DNA of 64,000 nt from CAWDMC01 sp963803295 (GTDB lineage: Bacteria; Acidobacteriota; Terriglobia; UBA7540), in the NCBI GenBank assembly GCA_963803295.1, contig CAWDMC010000002.1, positions 124,001 through 188,000 on the forward strand. Reading direction: 5' to 3'. Under the pieces are notes generated by a model. That model did not search any database, was not told the origin of the DNA, and saw only the letters and a program-made list of their open reading frames with translations. Within the stretch, counting starts at the first letter, position 1; each line of letters begins with the position of its first letter. This document shows, piece by piece, positions 1 through 7,998 of the stretch. A program made the position numbers and the translations under genes.

Positions 1-373
1 CGTAGACGGAAGGTGGACGCTTAGGGTCCGCCTCGCGGTAAGGTGTGTTCTTCTTGCCGTCGAAGACCGCATCCGTCGAGATGTAGGCCACCCTGGCCCC
101 AACTGATTTGGAGGCCTCCACCACATGCCTGGTGCCGTGGACGTGGACCAAAAAGGCCTGGTCGGGATGCAGTTCGCAGAAATCGATGTCGGGGATTCCG
201 GCCGGGTGCACGACGATGTCGGGCCGCAACCTCGCGAAAGCCACCTGCACCTGATCCGCCTTGGTGATATCCGCGTCAGTCCGGGTCAGGGGGAAAACAG
301 TATGTCGGGTCGAGATGATTTCGACCAGCCCGCGCCCCAACAACCCATTCGCACCCGTAACCGCGATTTTCAT
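1..373 (-). CDS. dTDP-4-dehydrorhamnose reductase-like NAD-dependent reductase (partial, C-terminus outside window)
   Basis: Reading the minus strand from the ATG at 373 gives about 124 residues beginning MKIAVTGANGLLGRGL, a Rossmann dinucleotide-binding loop (GxxGxxG). It continues with an aspartate-rich strand (TRTDADITK), then HPAGIPDIDFCE and YISTDAVFDG, which match the RmlD/RfbD short extended SDR family that reduces dTDP-4-keto-6-deoxymannose to dTDP-L-rhamnose. The catalytic YxxxK lies beyond the window edge, so substrate cannot be judged; other RmlD-like reductases fit equally. The gene runs off the left edge and is therefore missing roughly the last 60 percent of a normal 290-residue protein. 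Confidence 0.8.
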   Translation of the reverse strand, partial: MKIAVTGANGLLGRGLVEIISTRHTVFPLTRTDADITKADQVQVAFARLRPDIVVHPAGIPDIDFCELHPDQAFLVHVHGTRHVVEASKSVGARVAYISTDAVFDGKKNTPYREADPKRPPSVY

Positions 374-447
374 CAAACCCCTCCTGTCGCAGCGCCCATC
401 ACATAACCCACGCTGGCGGTGAGAATCCGGCTAGCCAACGGCTATGC

Positions 448-1017
448 CTATTGCCGGCCGGTCTGCGTTTGCTCAAGCCGGGTAACGTATTCACGGAATT
501 TTCGCACCAGTTGAGCGCCGAGCTGGTCGGCAGAGAGACCGCGGGCCGCCAAGGTGATCTCCGGTCCGTCGAACGAGCCCTCTGGAGGACTTCCGGGCTT
601 CTCATTGAGTATTTCGGCGTGCCAGAGCGCATCTTTGGTCACCCAATCCTCAACCGTGACCGCGAGCACCGGGGGGTGTTCCTTCTCTTTCTTGGGGCGC
701 ACGGCGCCGCGTTTCGTTTTGTACTGCGGGGTCTTGTCTTCGGATCTCGCGCTCATCACCATGTCAGCGCCCTCGGGGTCCCCTGTCACACGGTATTTTC
801 CCCACGCGCGGAGCTGTTCAATGATCCACTTATCGAGGTTGTCGGGCATCGGCGTTACCCCAATTAACTTCGCCGAAACGAGCCGGTGCACAGCTTCGGA
901 GGATGCTTTAGCCTGATGGGAGGAGTCCTCTTGCGCGCGCGCCGGGGGGCACGAGTTGGCGAAGCTGAGTCCCGCAATCGTGGCGAGGAGGAAGGTTGTC
1001 GTCCATTCCTTAGCCAT
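448..1017 (-). CDS. secreted protein of unknown function
   Basis: The 189-residue product starts with a lysine, a hydrophobic stretch (FLLATIAGLSFA) and an ARAQ-type cleavage site, so it is probably exported by Sec. The mature part has a pattern seen in small acidobacterial exported proteins of unknown role: an aspartate/glutamate-rich N-terminal segment, GDPEGADMVMSA, a basic linker (RPKKEKEH), then VEDWVTKDALWHA. No catalytic motif is visible. It lies 18 bp downstream of the peroxiredoxin on the same strand, so the two are probably co-transcribed. I do not recognise a named family. Confidence 0.65.
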   Translation of the reverse strand: MAKEWTTTFLLATIAGLSFANSCPPARAQEDSSHQAKASSEAVHRLVSAKLIGVTPMPDNLDKWIIEQLRAWGKYRVTGDPEGADMVMSARSEDKTPQYKTKRGAVRPKKEKEHPPVLAVTVEDWVTKDALWHAEILNEKPGSPPEGSFDGPEITLAARGLSADQLGAQLVRKFREYVTRLEQTQTGRQ

Positions 1018-1035
1018 GCTTCACCTTGTAAGCCG

Positions 1036-1518
1036 CTAGCCGATCTGCTGCACCGCAGCGGCGATCTCATCGACATCGGGAACTTCGGCGAGATCGTAGA
1101 TCTTCTGCCAGGCGATCTTGCCGTTTTTGTCCACAATGAAGACTGCTCGATCGTTGACCGCTCCGAACTGGTGTTTGGAGGCGGGAAAGATCCCGTAGGC
1201 TCGGGCTACCTCGGCATAGGGCCAGCGGTCGCTGGCCAAAGCGAAGTCGAGACCGCCGAGCGATTTCGCAAAAGCCTTGTGCGAGAATACCGAGTCGGTC
1301 GAAATCGCCACGATTACCGCATTACTCCGCGCGAGCTTCTCATAGTCGACCTTGAAGGCCGGCAGTTCGGCCGCGCAAACCGGCGTGAAATCAAGTGCGT
1401 AGAAAAGGATCAAAACGTTCTTGCCGCGGTGGCTGGAGAGATGAAACTCACCCTGTGCGTCGCCCGTGATGGAAGGCAACTTGAAATCCGGCGCCAAGTC
1501 CCCGACGTTTACCGCCAT
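1036..1518 (-). CDS. peroxiredoxin (AhpC/TSA family)
   Basis: A cytoplasmic thiol peroxidase of 160 residues. The start at 1518 (MAVNVGDLAPDF) is chosen because AAGGAGA sits just upstream; the open frame extends 15 codons further without a ribosome site. The thioredoxin-like fold is clear: GDLAPDFKLPSI at the N-terminus, the peroxidatic segment ALDFTPVC with Cys48 and Thr45, and a late FIVDKNGKIAWQKI strand. The family motif is PxxxTxxC, and here the first proline is alanine (Ala41). No obvious second resolving cysteine follows, suggesting a 1-Cys type. Recycling partner is unknown. It probably shares an mRNA with the secreted protein downstream. Confidence 0.9.
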   Translation of the reverse strand: MAVNVGDLAPDFKLPSITGDAQGEFHLSSHRGKNVLILFYALDFTPVCAAELPAFKVDYEKLARSNAVIVAISTDSVFSHKAFAKSLGGLDFALASDRWPYAEVARAYGIFPASKHQFGAVNDRAVFIVDKNGKIAWQKIYDLAEVPDVDEIAAAVQQIG

Positions 1519-1771
1519 AACAGATTCTCCTTGAACCGGGCGCCGGCGGAACGCTCTCGGCATGGATTTTTGGACGGGCGCTCCGGAACCGACTCCTCCG
1601 CACCAACGCGAGAGCGACCGCCGTCGCCGCTATTTACACCGGAGCGTTTTGATTCTAGCCCGACCGAACTACTGTAGTCAAAGAAGGTCTCTGACTGGCG
1701 CATCGAACTAGAGTCGACAGGCGTAAAGGCTGAATTCGGATCCGTCTGACTCTATGACCGGCTTCATGATT

Positions 1772-1851
1772 TTGGACTGGTCCAGACTTGGACTACTTGT
1801 CCCTTTACATGGCCATTAAGCGGCGCTAGATTGGTCCAGTACACCGGACCA
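1772..1851 (+). promoter_or_regulatory. probable PdxR/MocR operator repeats upstream of the regulator gene
   Basis: The 344 bp gap between the divergent peroxiredoxin and MocR-type genes contains GGTCC-based repeats. Perfect inverted arms TGGTCC (1832-1837) and GGACCA (1846-1851) surround AGTACACC, ending 11 bp before the regulator ATG. A further TGGTCCA lies at 1778-1784, flanked by direct repeats TTGGACT at 1772 and 1788. MocR-type PdxR regulators are known to bind paired direct and inverted half-sites near their own promoters; assignment here is inferred from position and symmetry. Confidence 0.55.
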
Positions 1852-1862
1852 GGAAAGCTCTT

Positions 1863-3383
1863 ATGCTCCTCACACTAGATTCGAGCCTGCACAAGCCACT
1901 CTATTTGCAGATCCGGGATCAAATCCGAGAACGCATTCTCGGCGGAGCGCTTAGAGTTGGAGACCGGCTGGAGCCAAGCCGCGAACTGGCGAAGCGCCTG
2001 GGCGTGCATCGGACCACCGTGGGCAATGCCTACGCGGAACTCGAGTCCGAGGGTTTGATCGAGGGAACGGTCGGGCGTGGCACCTTTGTCTCCACCTTTG
2101 CCGCCCGTTTCAGGACCCGTGCAATACCGCCGCGCCGCTCGGCCAACGATTTCCTCTGGGACAGTTTCTTTGTAGAGGAAACGCGCGACGACGCGCTGGG
2201 CCGTTTGATGGCGAGCGCCTTTCAGCCTGGCATGATTTCGTTTGCCACAAGCCACGCTTCAAGCGACCTGATTCCTTTGGAGATAGTTCGCCGCGCCACG
2301 GATTCAGTCCTGCGGAGGGACGGCGCGGCCTTGCTCGAGTACGGATCGAGTGACGGCTATGCACCTTTGAAGAAATACCTGCAGACGCGGCTCGGTCGCG
2401 ACGGAATTCAAGCCGAACTCGATGAGATCCTAATCACCAACGGGTGCCAGCAGTCGCTCGACCTGGTGCGGCGCTCGCTGGTCGCGGCGGGCGACACGGT
2501 TGTGTGTGAGAACCCGACCTACACCGGCTTGTGGCGAGTCTTCGATTCGTCGGGCGTACGGCTGATCGGCGTGCCGGTTCGCAGCGAGGGTATGGACCTG
2601 GATTTCTTGCACGCCGTGCTCGAGGAAAATAAAGTCAAGCTGGTGCTGGCCACGCCGAATTTTCAGAATCCGACCGGCCGGGTGATGCCGCTGGCCGCGC
2701 GGCAAAGACTGCTGGAACTGGCCTCTCGCTTCCAGGTGCCGGTTGCCGAGGATGACATTTACGGCCAACTCCGCTATAGCGGCAGGGAGGTTCCGCCGCT
2801 CAAAGCGCTCGAGAATTCGAACCTTGTCATCTATCTGAACAGTTTTTCCAAGGTGGGCTTCCCGGGGCTGCGCGTTGGCTGGATCGTTTCCTCGCGGCGC
2901 GTGATTGAGCGCCTTCGGGGCGCCAAGCAGCGGGCAGACTTGCACACAAACCTGCTTGGCCAGGCGGTTCTCGAGGAGTTGGGGAGGGCCGGCTGGCTCC
3001 ATAAGCTGGTGCGACGTACGCGCAAACTCTACGAATGCAAGCTGGCAGTCCTGCGTCAGGCAATTACTCGCGACTTCCCTGCGGAGGCGGTTTGCCACTA
3101 TCCTGAAGGCGGAATGTCGATTTGGGTCGAGTTGCCGGGGGGCCTCGACGCCGCTGAACTGCTGGTGAAAGCGCAGGATCGGGGAGTGATCTTTGCCCCC
3201 AGCCGCTATTTCTATTTTCAGCATCCGGAGCTGAACGCGTTTCGGCTCTGCTTCACCTCGGTCTCTAATGAACAGATTGAGCGCGGCGTGGCGGTACTGG
3301 GCGAGTTGTTGCAGGCGGAGGTCCGCAAGAACGGTCGCGTCCACCGCAAGGTTCAGGGCGGCGCTAACGTTGCTCTGGTGTAG
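1863..3383 (+). CDS. pdxR: MocR-family transcriptional regulator (PdxR-like), GntR HTH plus aminotransferase domain
   Basis: The 506-residue protein has an N-terminal GntR winged helix (about 15-80: PLYLQIRDQIRERIL, RLGVHRTTVGNAYAELE) joined by a linker to a fold-type I aminotransferase domain (about 120-490). The PLP-binding region is intact: TNGCQQSLDLV, ATPNFQNPTGR and the Schiff-base Lys330 in NSFSKVGFPGLRVGW. MocR regulators sense PLP rather than transaminate. Because pdxS begins 36 bp after the stop, this member is best read as PdxR, the activator of PLP synthesis. Repeats directly upstream probably serve as its operator. Confidence 0.9.
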   Translation: MLLTLDSSLHKPLYLQIRDQIRERILGGALRVGDRLEPSRELAKRLGVHRTTVGNAYAELESEGLIEGTVGRGTFVSTFAARFRTRAIPPRRSANDFLWDSFFVEETRDDALGRLMASAFQPGMISFATSHASSDLIPLEIVRRATDSVLRRDGAALLEYGSSDGYAPLKKYLQTRLGRDGIQAELDEILITNGCQQSLDLVRRSLVAAGDTVVCENPTYTGLWRVFDSSGVRLIGVPVRSEGMDLDFLHAVLEENKVKLVLATPNFQNPTGRVMPLAARQRLLELASRFQVPVAEDDIYGQLRYSGREVPPLKALENSNLVIYLNSFSKVGFPGLRVGWIVSSRRVIERLRGAKQRADLHTNLLGQAVLEELGRAGWLHKLVRRTRKLYECKLAVLRQAITRDFPAEAVCHYPEGGMSIWVELPGGLDAAELLVKAQDRGVIFAPSRYFYFQHPELNAFRLCFTSVSNEQIERGVAVLGELLQAEVRKNGRVHRKVQGGANVALV

Positions 3384-3418
3384 TTCGTAGAGCTGACGCT
3401 TTGAGGGAGGATTTCAAG

Positions 3419-4306
3419 ATGTGGAACTACGATGAACCGATGAGATTGAAGATCGGACTGGCCGAGATGCTGAAGGGCGGCGTGATCATGGACGTTACCA
3501 CGGCGGAACAGGCCAAGATCGCCGAGGACGCAGGCGCCGTCTCGGTGATGGCGCTGGAGCGTGTGCCGGCGGACATCCGCAAAGAGGGCGGTGTGGCGCG
3601 CATGGCCTCAGTAAAGGTGATCAAGGAAATCATGAGCGCGGTCACCATTCCGGTGATGGCCAAAGCGCGCATCGGACATTTCGCGGAGGCGCAGGTGCTC
3701 GAATCCCTGGGTGTCGACTACGTGGACGAGAGTGAAGTACTGACGCCCGCCGACGAAGAGCACCACATCAACAAATGGCCTTACAAAGCGCCTTTTGTCT
3801 GCGGAGCGCGCAACCTGGGCGAGGCGCTGCGCCGGATCGGCGAAGGCGCGGCTATGATCCGCACTAAGGGTGAAGCAGGATCAGGCAATATCGTTGAAGC
3901 CGTGCGCCATATGCGTGCTATCACGGGCGAAATTCGACAGATCGCGGCTTTGCGCGAGGAGGAGTTGATGCACAAGGCTAAGGAACTGGGCGCGCCTTAT
4001 GAGTTGGTGAAGTGGGTGGCGGCCAATGGCAAGCTCCCCGTGCCCAATTTCTCGGCGGGTGGGATCGCCACGCCAGCTGACGCCTCGCTGGTGATGCAGC
4101 TCGGGGCCGAGGCGGTTTTCGTCGGATCGGGAATCTTCAAGTCAGCGGATCCCGCGGTCCGCGCCAAAGCCATCGTTCGCGCCACCACGCATTACACGGA
4201 GCCGCAGATCGTGGCCGAGTGCTGTGAGGATTTGGGCGAGGCGATGCGTGGGATCGACGTCTCGAAGCTGAAGCCGGAGGAATTGCTGCAAACGCGGGGG
4301 TGGTGA
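3419..4306 (+). CDS. pdxS: pyridoxal 5'-phosphate synthase, synthase subunit PdxS
   Basis: PdxS condenses ribose 5-phosphate, glyceraldehyde 3-phosphate and ammonia into PLP in the cytoplasm, with ammonia delivered by PdxT. The 295-residue length equals the family norm. Asp25 (IMDV), Lys82 (MAKARIGH) and Lys150 (RTKGEAGSGN) correspond to the known catalytic residues, and the phosphate site GGIATPADA plus GSGIFKSADP is present. GGGAGG eight bases before the ATG at 3419 decides the start over an upstream TTG. It follows the PdxR-like regulator closely. The glutaminase partner is not next to it but 2.8 kb downstream. Confidence 0.97.
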   Translation: MWNYDEPMRLKIGLAEMLKGGVIMDVTTAEQAKIAEDAGAVSVMALERVPADIRKEGGVARMASVKVIKEIMSAVTIPVMAKARIGHFAEAQVLESLGVDYVDESEVLTPADEEHHINKWPYKAPFVCGARNLGEALRRIGEGAAMIRTKGEAGSGNIVEAVRHMRAITGEIRQIAALREEELMHKAKELGAPYELVKWVAANGKLPVPNFSAGGIATPADASLVMQLGAEAVFVGSGIFKSADPAVRAKAIVRATTHYTEPQIVAECCEDLGEAMRGIDVSKLKPEELLQTRGW

Positions 4307-4347
4307 GAACCCATTATCTGTTCTCTATTGTGCGGAGGTGAGTGGAA

Positions 4348-5718
4348 ATGGGCAGTGATGTCGACCAGGACCGGAAGGGCATCACGCAAATTACGGTAGG
4401 TGGTTTCAAATCGATAGCCACCGAGAACTCGCTTGAAATCAGGCCATTGACGATTCTTGCCGGTACCAATAGCTCCGGCAAGACTAGCTTCGTGCAGCCA
4501 CTACTTCTGCTCAAGCAAACGTTAGAGTCTCCCTATGACCCGGGGCCACTCCTGCTTAACGGTCCGAACGTCAAATTCACCTCGGGCGAGCAACTACTTT
4601 ACAGAATTCCTAGACCACACCGACAGCGTCATATCCGAGTGATGGACCAGCACAATGAGCATTTGGTTCCCCGGGCTTCTGAACGAGAGCCTGCCAAAGG
4701 GGAGCAGTTTGAGGTTGGAATGCGCACCGGATCTGGTCAGAGTATCAGGGTGCTTTTTAGGTATGTAGATGGTAAAGGGTTTCAAGTCGAGCGGAATGAA
4801 TCCAGTGGCGGTTTCCTTGGTCCTGAAAGACGAACTCTTCGTGCAGACATGAAACCGGACGAAATCCGTATCGAATTCTTCCGAGACCCTTCTTACGCGC
4901 CGAGTCACCAACTAGCTGTAGTTGAGGATAGGTGTTTTCTCAGAGTTGAGGAAAATGGCCGTGATTCTAATTCGACGTATTCGCCGAGCTATGGGCTGGC
5001 CGACCGAATCACTGGGTTGGCGCATCTTCCTGGGCGGCGAGGTAGTGTGGAGAGAACAGGCCCGACAGCTGCGGGTTTCGGTACTATGTTCCGTGGCACA
5101 TTCGAGAACTACGTCGCCAGCCTAGTCTACCGCTGGGGCGGTGAAGATAAAGAACGCCTCGCGAGACTTAATACCCAGCTCAAAGATGTCGGCCTGACCC
5201 GGGAAGTGGAAGCTCGACGAATAAACGACGCCCAAATCGAGCTTTATGCTGACCGGTTTCCACCTACAAGCAACTCCTTAAGGGATCTCGTAAATATCGC
5301 GGATGTTGGCTTTGGCGTCTCAACTACCTTGCCCGTTCTTGTGGTCCTTGTTGCGTCCGAACCAGAGCAGGCGGTCTATATCGAAGAGCCAGAGATTCAC
5401 CTACACCCAAAAGCGCAGGTCAAACTGGCAACTGTGCTGGCCGATGCTGCTAGGCGCGGAGTGAAGGTGATCGCCGAAACGCACAGCTCACTGTTGCTGC
5501 GTGGGATTCAAACGCTTGTTGCCCAGGGAAGACTAGATCCCGCGTTAGTGAAGTTGCATTGGTTCACGCGCAGGGATGACAACGGAGCAACTGAAATCCG
5601 CAGCGCCGATCTTGACGCGAATGGAGCTTTTGGCCATTGGCCAATGGATTTCGACCAGGTAGAGCTCGGCAGTGATTCCGACTATCTGGATGCTGTCGAA
5701 GCCAGGATGGCAAAGTAG
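4348..5718 (+). CDS. AAA family ATPase (DUF3696/OLD-like)
   Basis: A 456-residue ABC-type ATPase of the RecF/OLD-like AAA group. It begins with ITVGGFKSIATENSLEI, the usual first strand, then a Walker A (about 39-46, GTNSSGKTS), a long insertion, and near residue 345 a Walker B followed by the family hallmark EEPEIHLHP. AETHSSLLLRGI supplies the H-loop. The C-terminal half resembles DUF3696 ATPases. GGAGGTG seven bases before ATG 4348 sets the start. Its TAG overlaps the GTG of a PIN gene by one base, so the two were translated together. Such ATPase-nuclease pairs are often defence or toxin modules; function here is inferred. Confidence 0.85.
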   Translation: MGSDVDQDRKGITQITVGGFKSIATENSLEIRPLTILAGTNSSGKTSFVQPLLLLKQTLESPYDPGPLLLNGPNVKFTSGEQLLYRIPRPHRQRHIRVMDQHNEHLVPRASEREPAKGEQFEVGMRTGSGQSIRVLFRYVDGKGFQVERNESSGGFLGPERRTLRADMKPDEIRIEFFRDPSYAPSHQLAVVEDRCFLRVEENGRDSNSTYSPSYGLADRITGLAHLPGRRGSVERTGPTAAGFGTMFRGTFENYVASLVYRWGGEDKERLARLNTQLKDVGLTREVEARRINDAQIELYADRFPPTSNSLRDLVNIADVGFGVSTTLPVLVVLVASEPEQAVYIEEPEIHLHPKAQVKLATVLADAARRGVKVIAETHSSLLLRGIQTLVAQGRLDPALVKLHWFTRRDDNGATEIRSADLDANGAFGHWPMDFDQVELGSDSDYLDAVEARMAK

Positions 5719-5960
5719 TGGCTGGCCCGAGACGTACCCTGGTGATCGACGCTTCCATCGGCGTCATAGGACACTCGGGCAGCGCGCGCCTACGGTTTCT
5801 GGACACGGTCCTCAACGTCTGCCACCGCTTTGTCACTACGGACGAAATTCTCGAGGAATGGAAGAATCATGAGTCACCCATCGCAAAGCGCTGGCGAGCG
5901 CGGATGGTTGCCAGAAAGAGATGGGGTGGGTCTCTCAGGCACGGGCAAGGAATCCGATGA
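5718..5960 (+). pseudogene. N-terminal fragment of a PIN-domain nuclease, interrupted
   Basis: Starting at a GTG that shares its G with the ATPase stop, this frame encodes RRTLVIDASIGVIG, the first PIN strand with its metal-binding aspartate, then VTTDEILEEWKNHE, which supplies the usual acidic helix. Similarity ends at about RMVARKRW (near 5920), and the frame then reads into unrelated sequence and stops at 5960. The missing C-terminal half of a PIN protein, with its other acidic residues, reappears in another frame after a HicB-like segment (about 6100-6400). The gene therefore looks split by insertion and probably lacks nuclease activity. Confidence 0.7.
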
Positions 5961-6400
5961 AGTATGTTGTGATCGTCGAAAAGAGCGCAAATGGTTTCGG
6001 TGCTGATGTCCCCGACCTGCCAGGTTGCGCCGTTGTTGCAGAGACGCGTGAGGAAGCGTTGGAACTCATGCGCGATGCAATCGATTTCCATATTCGAGCA
6101 GTAGTTCCAGATCGTAAATTGCGTGAGGCAGTTTCGGCGGCTGCCACGACGGACGCCCATCGTCGAGAGATGCTCAAGGACATCCACCTGATCGAAGTCG
6201 CGATAGAACAGGGCTGTCCGGTTGTTTCTCTTGATGAGGAGGCACGCAGTTTGTTCAGAACAGCAGCCGAACAAGTGCGTAGCTTGAGGCCGGTTATTTG
6301 GGTCAACCCGGTCGAGCCAGAAGAGCAGGTGCTTCGGTGGTTGGAAGAGGGCGCGCAATCTGATCCAAGTCGGACTCTCGGAACTCAGGCGAACATGTAA
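5957..6400 (+). CDS. HicB-like domain fused in frame to the C-terminal half of a PIN domain
   Basis: The 147-residue product has two parts. Residues 1-47 (MKYVVIVEKSANGFGADVPD, PGCAVVAETREEALEL) are a typical HicB antitoxin N-terminal domain. From about residue 48 (VPDRKLREAVSAA) the sequence becomes the end of a PIN domain: MLKDIHLIEVAI, VVSLDEEARSLF and WVNPVEPEEQVL, matching the half missing from the preceding fragment. AAGGA six bases before ATG 5957 looks like a HicB gene's own ribosome site carried along. No HicA-like toxin is adjacent. Whether the chimera folds is unknown; it may simply be a by-product of insertion. Confidence 0.7.
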   Translation: MKYVVIVEKSANGFGADVPDLPGCAVVAETREEALELMRDAIDFHIRAVVPDRKLREAVSAAATTDAHRREMLKDIHLIEVAIEQGCPVVSLDEEARSLFRTAAEQVRSLRPVIWVNPVEPEEQVLRWLEEGAQSDPSRTLGTQANM

Positions 6401-6537
6401 GAAAGCGCTAGGCACTGTCGCGAAAGCAGGGTCCTAAGGCGAAGAATGAACCAACGGTCCCGCCTGGGACATCTATAAGGGCAGGCCGATCGCCACCACA
6501 ACCAGGCCAAACAGGCCAATTCGAGGGAGGAACCAAA

Positions 6538-6975
6538 ATGCCAGTTCGAAATGCCGAAGCAGAGTGGAGAGGCAATCTCATGGAAGGCTCGGGCAAGATG
6601 AAGTTGGGCAGCGGCGCCTACGAAGGCCCGTTTTCGTTCAAGTCGCGCATGGAGAACGGCGCCGGGACTAACCCGGAGGAGTTGATCGGGGCTGCGCATG
6701 CAGGCTGTTTCTCCATGGCTTTTTCGGCGCAGCTTTCGAACGCCGGTTTCCCGCCGAAGCGCGTTCACACCAAAGCGGTGGTGCACTTCAATAAGACCGA
6801 TGCCGGATTCGCGATCTCCAGCATTGACCTTGATACTGAAGGCGAAGTCCCTGGTATCGACCAGGCCAAATTCCAGGAGCTTGCCGAGGGCGCGAAGAAG
6901 GGGTGTCCGGTTTCGAAAGCGCTGGCTGGGACCACAATCAATCTTAAGGCGACCCTGATAGCGACAGCGCACTAA
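6538..6975 (+). CDS. osmC: OsmC-family peroxiredoxin
   Basis: A 145-residue cytoplasmic peroxidase that reduces organic hydroperoxides. It has the OsmC layout: N-terminal AEAEWRGNLMEGSGKMKL, then NPEELIGAAHAGCFSMAFS with Cys57, and KKGCPVSKAL with Cys123, the two active cysteines. The N-terminal W and the GAGTNPEELI loop favour the OsmC over the Ohr subgroup. GAGGGAGG lies ten bases before ATG 6538. It sits between the broken ATPase/PIN module and pdxT, in the same direction, with 137 bp of empty sequence before it. Confidence 0.93.
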   Translation: MPVRNAEAEWRGNLMEGSGKMKLGSGAYEGPFSFKSRMENGAGTNPEELIGAAHAGCFSMAFSAQLSNAGFPPKRVHTKAVVHFNKTDAGFAISSIDLDTEGEVPGIDQAKFQELAEGAKKGCPVSKALAGTTINLKATLIATAH

Positions 6976-7090
6976 GGCAAACACTCACAATGTCCTCAGT
7001 CACCTGTTCCTTGGATGTGCAAGTATTGGTGTTCCCGGACGCCGCTGCTGGATAAGCTGCTGAGAAAGAAGGGAAAAGTCTCGGTCGCCC

Positions 7091-7711
7091 ATGAACAACG
7101 GAACGAAGCCCGCACAGCCTATCGGCGTCCTCGCCATCCAGGGCGACTTTGCCATGCACGCCAAGATGCTCGACCGCATCGGAGCCCCGTGGAAGCTAAT
7201 CAAGCATCCGTCAGAGCTGGGTGGAATCAGTGGACTGGTGATGCCTGGCGGTGAGAGCACCACGATACTGAAGTTCTTCGAGTCTGAAGGATTTAGCTCG
7301 GCCATCCAGGATTTTAGTGCCGCTGGCAAGCCGATTTTCGGAACCTGTGCCGGCGTTATCCTGCTCGCTAAGGATGTCTTGAATCCGCCTCAGCAGCGCC
7401 TGGGGCTGCTGGACGTAACCGTAGAGCGCAACGCCTACGGTCGCCAGATCGATAGCTCGGTGCGGCAGGGTGAATGCCCGGTGGTCAGCGATCGTCCCGT
7501 GGAAATGGTCTTCATCCGGGCCCCGATCATCCGCCGCGTCGGAGAAAGCGTACACGTACTTGGAACCTCCGATGGCCTGCCCGTGCTGGTGGAACAAGGG
7601 AATATCCTGGCCGCCACTTTTCATCCCGAACTTACTGACGACGAGACCGTTCATCGCTACTTTGTAGCAAAAGCGTCGCGCCGCGAGAAATCCGCCTGTG
7701 ACATAGCTTAG
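7091..7711 (+). CDS. pdxT: pyridoxal 5'-phosphate synthase, glutaminase subunit PdxT
   Basis: A class I glutamine amidotransferase of 206 residues that hydrolyses glutamine and feeds ammonia to PdxS. The triad is visible: Cys86 in FGTCAGVILLA, and His178 and Glu180 in ATFHPELTDDE. GVLAIQGDFAMH and PGGESTTI are the family's N-terminal signatures. In most genomes pdxT follows pdxS directly; here an ATPase/PIN module and osmC separate them. The 115 bp before it hold no gene, so it may have its own promoter. Confidence 0.95.
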   Translation: MNNGTKPAQPIGVLAIQGDFAMHAKMLDRIGAPWKLIKHPSELGGISGLVMPGGESTTILKFFESEGFSSAIQDFSAAGKPIFGTCAGVILLAKDVLNPPQQRLGLLDVTVERNAYGRQIDSSVRQGECPVVSDRPVEMVFIRAPIIRRVGESVHVLGTSDGLPVLVEQGNILAATFHPELTDDETVHRYFVAKASRREKSACDIA

Positions 7712-7998
7712 GGCCGGGAAGGTCGGGCAACGATCGGGCAATGATAATGATAGGGATAGGTTTCTCACAGGCTGCGGAAAAACTTGTCGTTATTGTCATC
7801 CAATCAACTCGCATTGCATTGAAAATGCACAAGGCGAGATGCTTTGCTGTCTCGCGTGACAGCAGACCACCGCACCCATGAATCTTGGCGCAACCTCAAG
7901 CACTCACTCTCCTTTCCGGTATAGACGGCTGAACCCTCAGCGAACGGACTGCGGAAAAAGTGCGGAAAAGCCACGGGATGGGAGCGGGATTTTGCGGG
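7712..7998. other. intergenic stretch between pdxT and the insertion sequence
   Basis: No gene is supported here. Minor motifs GCTGCGGAAAA occur twice (about 7772 and 7949), but I cannot assign them to a known element. Confidence 0.4.
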
